Below are positions 50,742 through 59,529 of a stretch of DNA of 64,000 nucleotides, piece after piece. Under the pieces are notes generated by a model. It did not search any database, was not told the origin of the DNA, and was given only the letters and a program-made list of their open reading frames with translations. The position numbers and the translations under genes were made by a program. This DNA is from Hordeum vulgare subsp. vulgare (Eukaryota; Streptophyta; Magnoliopsida; Poales; Poaceae). Positions within the stretch are counted from its first letter, which is position 1, and the number at the start of each line of letters is the position of its first letter. Where the stretch lies: assembly GCF_904849725.1 (NCBI RefSeq), contig NC_058518.1:6592147-6656146 (forward strand). Direction: 5' to 3'.

Positions 50742-50945
50742 CACTAGTAGAAAACAGGGCATTTGTCCCGGTTCATAAGGGCCTTTAGTCCCGGTTCTTG
50801 AACGGGGACTAATAGGTCGTTACTAATGCCTCCCCCTTTAGTCCCGGTTCTTACATGAACCGGGACAGATGGGCATCCACGTGCCCGCAGCACAGGCAGG
50901 GGGGCCTTTGGTCCCGGTTCGTCACATAAACCGGGAACAAAAGGC
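50742..50945. repeat. CACTA 2 terminus and 3' sub-terminal repeats
   Basis: Terminal CACTAGTAG followed by at least five copies of (T)TTAGTCCCGGTTC, TTTGTCCCGGTTC or their inverted form GAACCGGGAC. They are spaced 20-60 bp apart and form imperfect hairpins such as CCCGGTTCTTACATGAACCGGG. Confidence 0.9.
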
Positions 50946-51313
50946 ATCCACGCGTCAGAAGCTGGCTGTAGGTGAGGTTTTTATTTTTTTTGAAAGTGGC
51001 TGGTTTAGGGGTTTTGGGGGTTAATTTAGGTTGTTATTAGCTAGCTAATAGAGAGAAGTGTCGTCTCTTATCTTCGTGCTTGGTTTACCAACGCTACTGC
51101 AATGTTCATTTCACCCGCTGATATATGATAACTCTTCATGCTCGCATCGTACATCATCATATATAATAACAAGTCCTACTAATCATGCATCATCATACAA
51201 CTTCTACTCGTTATTAACAAAAAGTCATACGATCATCATACTCATAGTCATCGAACCCAACCCTACATAATTGTTCTTAGCACAACATCAGTATCAGGTA
51301 GACCTAAACACAC

Positions 51314-52507
51314 TTAAGATAAAATAGCATAAAACAATATAGACCCCGACTCTCCATTATGAAGAATGGAGATCATCCTGTCTCCAATTCTTGCGCTTTG
51401 CTTCCTTTTGCTTCCAAGAAGCTCCTTACGACTGTCCATACATTTTTTCCATTCTTTGATTGTCATGTCTCCACTTCTGTTAGAATTCCGGTATGGACAG
51501 TTGAGATTCGTAGGACGACCTGGTTGTATGTTCAAAACATCAAGGCGACCGTGCGTATACATCAGATGAGGCACACAATCATTCGGGATTATCTGTTCAA
51601 AAACGTAGTAATAACTTCGTAGTTAGCAATGATGTATACTAGTTTTAGAAGTATGCAAAAAGATGCACGGATGTCGTAATAGTAAAAAATATTACCAGGG
51701 TATCTTCATGGTAGTTACCGTAGTTCAACACGTGCCCTAGTGGCACGTATTTACCATAATGTTGAGGAGTTCGATTCTAGACATTGTAATTCTCAAGATT
51801 AGTACAAAATGCGGTCAGATGATTTTTCTCCTTATAAGTTAATTCGAAGCCATCGGTGTAGTGGGTTTTGTCTACCATCTTCCGCACATTCTTTGAAGAA
51901 TGAAAATAAGCTGTCAATGGAAATAAGCTGTCAACTATTTTGAAATAAACAATATAAATTATTAATAACTATGTTAAGCTCACATGGGGGAAGAATTGGA
52001 GGTGTATCCACAAGGACCCAAATGTCCATATTGTCTTGCTCGATTGTAGGATCACCAAGATAAAACCATACATCTTGCAAAGTGCTTCCCAATTTTTGCA
52101 ACCAAAATGGGTTACACTCTCAGCATTGTACAGCTTTACTTCAAAATCCACACCATGATGGGTCCTTAGGAGAATTTTTTTGGTTTCCATACTTTCATGG
52201 TCTTCAAAACCCATCCTCTCCAAGACATAGCATCTTGCATAGCATGGGATAAGCTAGTCGAATTGGAAAAGATGAAAAATACACCTTAAAATAGTTGAAG
52301 TCATGCTTAATTACGAAAAAAACTATTGTCGTCGTTGCGTACCGTATGAACATTGAAGGTCTCCTCGAGCTTAATGCTGAAGCGCCGATCTTCGTCCGGC
52401 TCAATGAACCTGTCGCACATACCTTGGTCGTCGTGGCACCAGTCGCACTCCCCCGGGCGGTTTTCGTCGTCCGAGTACGACATTTCCGGCCTATGTTCAT
52501 AATTCAA
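51314..52507 (-). pseudogene. CACTA 2 cargo gene, possibly B3-like DNA-binding; decayed
   Basis: Four exons on the - strand have consistent GT..AG borders: 52,507-52,343; 52,253-51,984; 51,910-51,696; 51,592-51,314. Exon 1 encodes an acidic segment with paired Cys (SDDENRPGECDWCHDDQGMC). Exon 2 encodes ERMGFEDHESMETKKILL and NAESVTHFGCKNWEALCKMY, then a small deletion and frameshift near 52,075, then GDPTIEQDNMDIWVLVDTPP. Exon 3 has KTHYTDGFELTYKEK and an in-frame TAG at 51,777. Exon 4 has VPHLMYTHGRLDVLNIQPGR and ends FYAILS. The pattern of a short beta-rich module followed by NWEALC..Y is reminiscent of B3-type DNA-binding domains, but this is a guess. It takes the place that the Ulp1-like gene has in CACTA 1. 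Its role is unknown. Confidence 0.6.
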
Positions 52508-52927
52508 ATATTAAACTTGTACAATTAAATATATGTACTAAACAACCTAAATTAGATCATTATTAGTAATCACGGGTTGACTATCGGTGATGGTACGTAG
52601 CTCCTCCTTTCATTCCAGAGTGCATTATTACACCAAATTGTCTAGCACACGGGAATGCAGGAGAAGCTACCCCCACGACGGCGTGGATGATGGAGGGGGC
52701 TCCTAGATTTCTGCATAGAGTGCTCTTCAACTTTAGCATTCAAAGTAGGAGTACTTTTCCAATATGAGCAATCAATAAGAAAAACCAAATCGTAAAATAA
52801 AGTAGTATTCAAATTAGCATGCATTGAATTATAACCAAAACTACATCATCTCTTGTGTCCGTACATCATCGAATATTTTCACTAATAGTCCTCGAATACT
52901 ATCATACATATAGCATCGCTAATACAG

Positions 52928-53326
52928 CTAGAACCGCGCCCGACGGGTATCGTCGCGGGCGGTGGACACCCAAAGATAAGGAACCATCACAGGATCATAG
53001 CTCCAATGAGATCCCTGAAGAACCTGCCAGGTATTGTTGAACCAGCCCTCCAATGCAACCATGTAGCGACGGACGTGCTCGTCCTCCTCGCTGACAGTGT
53101 GACGTACCACCTCCGCGGTGTCCGGAAGCCTCGGCACCGTCACCTGCCCACGCGACTGCCACCAAACAAGGATCGGGTCAACAACGGGCTGCCTCCTCAC
53201 CAACCTACGTCCCCCGGAAGGTAGCATCTCCCAATACCAGCCCGGCGGAGCCCAGTCCCGAACATGGCCCTGATCAAGCAGGCCTCCACCGCCGAGTCGA
53301 CGACGACGAGGATGCGGGATAGGCAT
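52928..53326 (-). CDS. Small CACTA ORF of unknown function, intact (132 aa)
   Basis: An uninterrupted frame from ATG at 53,326 to TAG at 52,928. The protein starts MPIPHPRRRRLGGG, includes GHVRDWAPPGWYWEMLPSGG, a QPVVDPILVWWQ block, SEEDEHVRRYMVALEG and SHWSYDPVMVPYLWVS. It is Arg- and Trp-rich with a predicted basic N-terminus and no membrane segment. A homologue in CACTA 1 (41,027-41,427) is full length but frameshifted. No family is recognised. The intact frame, about 1.1 kb downstream of the TATA box, and conservation against a partner in the opposite orientation support a genuine transposon gene over a chance ORF. It may act in regulation or transposition; that is inference only. Confidence 0.65.
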   Translation of the reverse strand: MPIPHPRRRRLGGGGLLDQGHVRDWAPPGWYWEMLPSGGRRLVRRQPVVDPILVWWQSRGQVTVPRLPDTAEVVRHTVSEEDEHVRRYMVALEGWFNNTWQVLQGSHWSYDPVMVPYLWVSTARDDTRRARF

Positions 53327-54119
53327 CGTCGACGTCGATGCGGGAACTACTTCTATATATAGTTAAATAAAGTAGTTTTATTAATTAAATCAACTAGTTC
53401 AACTACTAAGCACTTACTATAAATAAATAAAGTAGTACTTACTAAAAACAAACTACTTCTATATATAGTAAAATAAAGTAGTTTATTAAATCAACTAGCT
53501 AGTTCAACTATATATGAAGCACTTACTATAAATAAAATAAAGTAGTACTTACTAAAAATAAACTAGTTTAACTATAGTTCTATTATTTTTCTAACTAATT
53601 ATATTAAACACTTTCTCTTCTTATTTTTTCCTTTTTCCTCTATTCTAAATATGAACATATTCATAAATGACTTTGATCATGAACAATTTTCCTATACATA
53701 CACAATATGAACATATACATAAATTGACAAAGAAAATACTATGAACAAAAAATCATTAAAATTCTATGAACAAAATTACAATAGAAAAAAATCATAAAAA
53801 TTCTATGAACAGAAAAAATCATAAAAATTTGACATATTCGATCTTTGCATATATATATGAACATACAAACATGCATATTCAACAATAATATCACCAAAAA
53901 AATCTTTTAACAGGAAAAAATCTAACACAATATGAAAAAAAATCTAACAGAAAAATCTATGAACTACATATCTAACAAAAAAATCTATGAACTACAAAAA
54001 AATCTAAAAAAAAAATCTAAAGAAAAATCTAACAAAATCTAACTCAATTAACTACACATCTAAATTATACTACACATCTAAATTAACTACTACTAACATC
54101 AAATTAAATTAGCAAAATA
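53327..54119 (-). other. CACTA 2 AT-rich leader with short tandem repeats
   Basis: 53,347-53,580 holds about two copies of a ~106-bp unit (CTACTTCTATATATAGT.. AAGCACTTACTATAAATAAA). 53,750-54,060 is A-rich with repeated AAAATCTATGAAC and AAAATCTAAC. No ORF of substance. It corresponds in position to the purine- and TA-rich leader of CACTA 1. Confidence 0.6.
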
Positions 54120-54400
54120 TTTGCTCACGGCGACGGTGTCGGGGATGGCGACGGTGACGGCGAGGTGCGACGCGGGGCGGGGCGGCGCGGCGACGGTCGA
54201 CGGTGAGGTGCCGCGCAGGCTGGGGCGGGGCGGCGACGGGAAGGGGCCGGCAGCGTCGCGGGGCACGGGACGCGGGGCGGGGGTGCGGCGACGGCGTCGG
54301 GGCAGCGCATGGCGACGACGGCGACGGCGAGGCGGAGACGGACGGGCAGCCTGGCGGCGGCGAGCGGCGAGGAAGAACGAAATGAACCAAATTTTCGCGA
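54120..54400 (-). other. CACTA 2 GC-rich leader
   Basis: Mostly GGCGACGG/GGCGGCG-type repeats. Several overlapping open frames exist on both strands, all of Arg/Ala/Gly/Pro composition. By position and composition it matches 40,150-40,380 in CACTA 1. I read it as untranslated leader. Confidence 0.55.
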
Positions 54401-54405
54401 GTGCT

Positions 54406-54416
54406 GCTTATATAGG
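54406..54416 (-). promoter_or_regulatory. TATA box of CACTA 2
   Basis: On the - strand CCTATATAAGC lies just inside the hairpin cluster and is followed by AGCACTCGCGAAAATTTG. The same order and near-identical TATA occur in CACTA 1 at 40,091. Confidence 0.65.
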
Positions 54417-54420
54417 CACA

Positions 54421-54575
54421 GCATTGGTCCCGGTTCATGGCACCAACCGGGACCAATGCACCCCTTTAGTCCCGGTTGGTGGCACCAACCAGGACCAAAG
54501 GCCTCTTTTCAGCAGCCCAAAGGGCGGGAAACAAAGACCTTTGGTCCCGGTTAGTGCCACAAACCGGGACAAAAG
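54421..54575. repeat. CACTA 2 5' sub-terminal hairpins
   Basis: Three inverted repeats: 54,421-54,449 (GCATTGGTCCCGG..GGACCAATGC), 54,464-54,500 and 54,539-54,575, each about 29-37 bp with arms (T)TTAGTCCCGG or TTGGTCCCGG. They are the 5' counterparts of the repeats at 50,742-50,945; the terminal bases of the element are missing. Confidence 0.82.
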
Positions 54576-54577
54576 AG

Positions 54578-54850
54578 GCTCATTGTATGATGTAATCGCT
54601 TCCTTATTTTTTCTTTTTCTCGGTTTGGTAGACATGTCCTTCACATAGATAACCTGTGCCACATCATTGGCTAGGACGAATGGTTCGTCAGTGTACCCAA
54701 GATTGTTCAGATCCACTGTTGTCATTCCGTACTATGGGTCTACCTGTACCCCGCCTCCTGACAGATTGACCCATTTGCACTTAAACAAAGGGACCTTAAA
54801 ATCTACTCCGTAGTCAAGTTCCCATATGTCCACTGTGGTGGGTATAAGTC
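54578..54850 (-). pseudogene. tnp2: CACTA TNP2 transposase C-terminal fragment (DUF4216-like)
   Basis: Read on the - strand, one frame encodes VDIWELDYGVDFKVPLFKCK, then VNLSGGG, one TAG stop at 54,736, then MTTVDLNNLGYTDEPFVLAN and VAQVIYVKDMSTKP. This is the pattern of the conserved domain (DUF4216) near the C-terminus of plant En/Spm-type TNP2 transposases. The fragment has lost its N-terminal part to the gypsy insertion at 54,850 and its end at the CACTA 2 border. It may come from a larger autonomous CACTA element or from the missing part of element 2. Confidence 0.82.
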
Positions 54851-55369
54851 TGACAGTAGAAGTATGGGATACGAAAGTATATGGGCAGAGCCTTAGCTAC
54901 GGCGAGGATGTATGAGTTCAGGCCCCTCTACGGTGGAGGTAAAAGCCCTACGTCTCAGTGCTCTTGGGAGCTTTGTGTCGAGTGAATAAAGGGATTACAG
55001 CAAGTGCCCACCCATGTACCAGTGGTGAAGGGCGGCTTATATAGAGTGCGCTGCCCTTCATAATGGTCCAGTGGACAGGGGTGGAGTAGTGGCGAGTAAA
55101 CGCTGGCGTTACTGGTAACGTCAGCCTTAAATGCTAGTTATGGTGTATGAAAACATATGACTGTTGCCCTCCTGGGAGGTTACGACGTTACAGAGTGGAT
55201 TCCAGTCGGTACGTTAGATATGCTCCGAGTGGATCGTCGCCGACTGGATGATGGGGCGTCCTTAGTTCAGTCGGAACTGTCTAAGGGCCTTGTCCTCTAT
55301 GAAGGGTAGTCCTTGGGTAGGACCTATAGGGCAGACCTATGACCCTACCCTGGGACTATAACCCCATCA
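54851..55369 (-). repeat. 3' LTR of the gypsy element, 519 bp
   Basis: On the + strand it reads TGACAGTAG..CCCCATCA; reversed it reads TGATGGGG..CTACTGTCA, so both borders are TG..CA. A TATA box lies on the - strand at 55,036-55,044. The repeated CCGACTGG/CCGAGTGG words also occur throughout the internal region. Confidence 0.75.
55036..55044 (-). promoter_or_regulatory. TATA box in the gypsy LTR
   Basis: CTATATAAG on the - strand, preceded by GCGCACT and followed by CCGCCC, about 325 bp inside the LTR. Likely the core promoter for the retrotransposon transcript. Confidence 0.55.
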
Positions 55370-55379
55370 TTAGTCCCCG
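55370..55379 (-). promoter_or_regulatory. Polypurine tract next to the 3' LTR
   Basis: On the - strand CGGGGACTAA stands directly before the LTR start TGATGGGG. G-rich tracts of this kind prime plus-strand synthesis in LTR elements. It supports the orientation of the element and the LTR border. Confidence 0.55.
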
Positions 55380-55896
55380 AATGGATCGGGGTTGGAACGA
55401 TGAAGTTATGTCCGGAGTTTGAAACCGACTGGTATTGAGGTGATCTTAGCGTTGTCTGCCTTGATCCATTTTATCTTTGCGGCAAGTGATCCGAGTGAAT
55501 ATGCAAGCGAAACGAACCGTGAGGGACCGATTGCTTCCGCGGAATCTTTCGACGTGACCGGTCCTACTGACAGCGCCGGATTTTCCAGGATCCTCAAATT
55601 TCGGTTGTCGCGCCCTCAGTGGGGATGACGACATCGCCATCCAGTAGATTTCGCATCCTCGATTGCCGCGCCGCGATCTTCTCCACTAATCTTACAGCAG
55701 CCGGTTGGGAGGATCAGATCTTGGGCCCACGTGTAGGTGACTCAGTCGGAGGCCTATTAAAGCCTTCCCGGCGGACCTTCCTGTTGCGCTGCTCGTCCTC
55801 CTCCCATTGATCTCGCCCCCCCCCCCCCCTCGCAACTCCCTGAACACCTCAAGCCACCTCCTTCCCCTCCTCCTCTGCGGATCCGTCGCCCTCGCC
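55380..55896. other. Spacer between polypurine tract and antisense gene
   Basis: Contains CCTATTAAAGCC at about 55,753, a possible TATA-like element for the + strand gene that follows, and a 14-base poly-C run at 55,816-55,829. Open frames here are short and of no known kind. Confidence 0.4.
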
Positions 55897-58800
55897 ATGA
55901 CGCAGGGGCAGCCAGCAAGCTCGAGGCGAAGAAGAAGAAGAAGGGGGCGGCCTCCACTCAGCGGCGGCAGCAGGTGTTGCCGGCGGGCTGGATCCAGGGG
56001 AACTTCCTCCCCTCCACGGTGAGGGAGAACGACGTGCTGGAGGTGGTGGAGCACGGCATGGTCGTCAAAAAATCTTGGAGGCTGCCGGAAGGCGAGATGG
56101 AGCCGGCGCCGAAGGAGGGGGAGCGCGTTGTGCTGCTCAGCCACGTGGCCAGAGGTTTCTCCCTGCCTCCCCATCCTTTCTTCCGAGGTATCATGAATTA
56201 CTTCGGGGCGCAGCTCCATCACTTTCCGCCGAATGCGATAGCTCACCTTTCCGAATTCATCACCCTCTGCGAGTGCTTCATAGGATGTCCTCCCCATTGG
56301 GGGCTCTTCAAACATGTTTTCTCCGCTAGATCTCAAACTGTTAAGAAGCTTAGCCAGTCTGATGATAAGACACACATCCTCCAGCTCTGCGGGGGTTTAG
56401 GATTTCAGAAGAAAACGAAAAGTAGGTATCCCTCCCTTCAGCTATCTGAGTCGGTTAGGAACCGGCAATCATCCTAGTTCTATTGCCAGGGCATTGCCTG
56501 CCCGAATGCTTCGAGTGGGTTACCACCCTTCAGTTTAGACCGTCCGGGCGCTCCCAGGAAGCTAGCGCTCTCTAAGGGAGAAAGAACCCATATCCAGCCT
56601 TTGATCGACGCGTTGATAGCCGTCGTCCGGAAGGGAGTCACCGGCATGGACCTGTTGGAGACCTTTCTGGGTCGACGCATCCAGCCGCTCCAGACCCGAG
56701 ACCACGCAATGTGGCATTACACGGGGCCTTCGAATACCACTCGGTCCCATCCTGAAGACGTGAGCGAGGAGACCGTGAGTGCGTGGGTCCGCAGCATCAC
56801 GGGCACATGTGATAACCCTGTGGGAGCTCGGCGGGTGAGGGCCTTCCGTGCCCAAAATCCTCCTCCGAATGAGGTGAGTACATGTTGTCGAGTGCTTTTA
56901 ACCTTCTCATTTTTATTGATTTTCTTGTCTCGCGGACTGACGTTGCCGACTGTGTTTTGTGCAGGAGTTGACGAACTGGCATTCTGCAGTCTCAAATGGG
57001 AATCCGGTCGAGGAAGAAGACAGTATGGAGGGTAGCGCGGGTAGTGCCGAGTATGTCTCTGACAGTAGGGAGACGGAGGAGGAAACATAAGAGGTGGAGG
57101 AGGAGAGTGAAGAGCAGAGCTCGTCACCCTCACCACCAGAACACCGAACCAAGCACCATCATGACCCCGCTGTTCCGCCGACTCCTCCCGTGGCCCCTAG
57201 TGCTCGGAGTGTGAATAGAACCAGGGGTTCTTCTGCCGAGCCCGTGGATCAGCCGTCCAAGGTGGCTAAACCCAGCGGGTCTAAACCTCGGGAAGCTTTG
57301 CCCCGGATGAGGATCGCTATTCCGGTCGCCTCAGCGTAAGTATCTTTGCTCTTCTAATTTCCTTCAGTATCCGATTGGACTCTTCTTTTTGGGAATTCAT
57401 GTTTACCCGTCGAATGGATTTCACTCAACACAGCTGCTACTTTCGCCACCTCTGTGCCGCATCAGGGTGACGATCCCATGGACACTGATAACGCCGCCAT
57501 GTCCCAGCAAGGTAAGTTGTCACGACTCCGAGAGCTGTATTACCGTTTTGCGATTGCTGTCTTTGATCTTGATCTTTTTCTGTATTTTTATTTTGTTCAG
57601 TCGGGCTTCCTCCGGAGGTGATCCATCTGGACGACGACGACCAAAGGAGGTCGGAACTAGCTTTGGCACCTGTCCTTGGGGTTATCCAACCTACTGCCAA
57701 CCCCGCCATGAGCGTGCCACCGACTGAGACGGTGGTCTTCACGGCAGAACCGACTGGAACAGAGCTCGGGATGCCCAGGGAGCTCGAGATACCTGGGGCG
57801 CCTTCTGCCACGCCGGGTCCGTCGACTGTTCAATACGATGCCCGACGCCTCCCGGAAGATCAAGTAGGAGCCACCAAGGACGCCATGGTACAAGTGGAGC
57901 TGATGGTGGGCGAAGCCAAGGGAGCATATGACTCCGTTGCGTCCCTGTACAAGAAGATCTTGGAGCTTCGGGATGATATCCCAGTAAGTGCACTAGTAAG
58001 TGTTTACATTCCTCTTGGTGCCCACTGGGGTTTTTGGCGAGACACTCGGATACAGTAGGTTAATTTTCTAGTGGGTTCACTCCATGTGAACCCAGTGGGT
58101 GTAGTCCCCGAGACTTCTGCCGAGTGCTTGCACTGGCAGTTGTCTTTATATGTATTTTCCATAATCTCTACAGATCAGAGCTGATCTGCCCGAATGGTAC
58201 CAGTGGGGGCACGCCGAGTGCATCCGCTGGGTGTAGTCTCCGAGAGTAGTGTTATCTCATAGTGTTGTTGGTTTGCTATGGAGCTCAATGGGACCGACCT
58301 GTTCGAGCTTCATACCAGTGGGGTCACTCTCAGTGAACCCACTGGGTGTAGTCCCCGAGACCACTGTCGATTGCTTGCATCGGCAGGGGTCTGAAGAATC
58401 TGTTGAGACTTTTTCCTTGTTGAACCTCTCTGATCCTCCCTTTGTATCTCCTTGACAGAAGACTTGTGAAATGGATCGGCCTATAATGCTCTGAAGGCTG
58501 AGAAGACTCAACTTGCTGCCGACTTGGAGGTAGCTGCGAATGATCTGGCTGGCATGAAGAAGGCTCTCGCTGAACGAGAAGTATCTTTGGAGGAATCTCG
58601 GGGGACTAACAAGGCACTGCTAGCCGAGGTAGAAAAAATGAAGAAGGAGAGATCTGGATGGATGGACCAGCTGAAGTTAATGAATGCTCGGTGCAAAGCG
58701 CAGGAGAACTACGTCGGCGACTGGGCGAAGAAGATGGTCGCACTGCTTGGTGGTAAGTTGCTTGCCGAGTGCTCTTTTAACTTTGGAGTTCACTCCGCGC

Positions 58801-59310
58801 TTATTTTCTCCCTGCCTTTTCTTTGCAGATTTCTGTCGGGACGTTGAAGCCGAAACTGCCGAAATTGAACGGTCGCTTGGGCAACCGAATGTTCCACTCG
58901 GTGATGAAGCTAACCGGGACATGTTCCGACTGAATTCCCGCCTTAACAAGGTGGGTCCTTTCATTGGTCGCCTGAGAGGAGTTGTCCGCCGAATTGACAA
59001 AGAGCTGTGGCCTGAAGATGACTCCCGGAATGAGATACAGGGGTTGATGACTCGACTGGAGGATGTTCCAAGCAGAGTGCAGGCATGGAAGAAGTCTGCT
59101 GCTCGGTGTGGCGCGGACGTGGCACTGTCTCTGGTCCGAGTGCATTGTAAGGAAGCCCGTGAAGACAAGCTGAAGAAGTTGCAGGTTGCCAACACCAAGA
59201 AGCTTCGATTTGAAGACTTTATGGAGACCTTCCTCGACACGGCCACTCGGATTGCAGATGGAATCGACCTCGACACCTTCGTGGAGCCTGCCAGCCCCGG
59301 CGATGCTTGA
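55897..59310 (+). pseudogene. Antisense accessory gene of the gypsy element ('putative gypsy type transposon' family), spliced
   Basis: Six exons with GT..AG borders: about 55,897-56,873; 56,965-57,335; 57,434-57,511; 57,601-57,983; 58,459-58,752; 58,829-59,310 (TGA). The first exon encodes the domain annotated in plants as 'putative gypsy type transposon' (LPAGWIQGNFLPSTVREND, EGERVVLLSHVARGF, GVTGMDLLETFLGRRIQPLQ, WVRSITGTCDNPVGARRV). The middle is acidic and Pro/Ser-rich; the last two exons form a long coiled coil (LEVAANDLAGMKKALAEREV, ETAEIERSLGQ) ending VEPASPGDA. It lies opposite to pol, as in other Tat elements with antisense extra ORFs. Lesions: the only ATG in reach (55,897) is out of frame with the domain, TAG at 56,475, TAA at 57,088 and a frameshift near 58,478. 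Its function in the family is not established. Confidence 0.75.
58060..58400 (+). repeat. Three imperfect repeats inside an intron
   Basis: The 475-bp fourth intron has GTGTAGTCCCCGAGAC-type words at 58,099, 58,231 and 58,346, each preceded by a GAACCCA(G/C)TGG- or CATCCGCTGG-like segment and (first and third) followed by CCGAGTGCTTGCA or CGATTGCTTGCA. The other introns of this gene are 76-98 bp, so the repeats account for the extra length. Confidence 0.65.
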
Positions 59311-59529
59311 TTGACTTTATGCTGAACGTGCATTTACCTCGGTATGCCGAGTGGAGTTTGTATTAAATTTTGGCCACTGTTGTTGGCCGGTACATTCGTG
59401 GCTCAGTGTGGATAAACTTGATTCACACCGAGCCGACTGATCGTAGAACTCAATTTGAATTCGAACCGGATCTTTTGCTCTTCTTTCGCTGAGTTTTTTT
59501 TTGACACGATTTTGACTCGTGGTTTTTGT
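59311..59529. other. Spacer after the antisense gene
   Basis: 3' flank of the antisense gene with scattered CCGAGTG words (59,337-59,460). No ORF of substance and no repeat besides these. Confidence 0.45.

Larger units (their letters stand above)
50742..54577 (-). mobile_element. CACTA (En/Spm) DNA transposon 2; 5' terminus lost
   Basis: The 3' end is at 50,742 with CACTAGTAGAAAACAGGGC preceded by TTA, a candidate target duplication. Genes run on the - strand: hairpins and TATA box at about 54.4-54.58 kb, a 132-codon ORF (52,928-53,326), and a multi-exon gene (51,314-52,507). The 5' side stops at GGGACAAAAGAGGCT without a CACTA terminus and abuts a TNP2 fragment. Layout, promoter and first ORF match CACTA 1, but the second gene is unrelated to the Ulp1-like gene there. 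No TNP2 of its own is visible, so it is non-autonomous. Confidence 0.85.

Noticed and set aside
54109..54648. Open frames of up to 175 codons on both strands
   Set aside because: GC-rich leader with Arg/Ala/Pro composition in every frame, running into the sub-terminal hairpins. Composition, not coding, keeps them open.
56423..56477. Intron of about 55 bp in the first exon of the antisense gene
   Set aside because: The frame is the same on both sides and the intervening residues (SRYPSLQLSESVRN) look like normal coding sequence; a single TAG at 56,475 explains the break better.
58677..59333. 218-codon - strand frame
   Set aside because: Lies opposite the last exons of the antisense accessory gene, which fit the coiled-coil end of a known family; no domain in the - strand frame.
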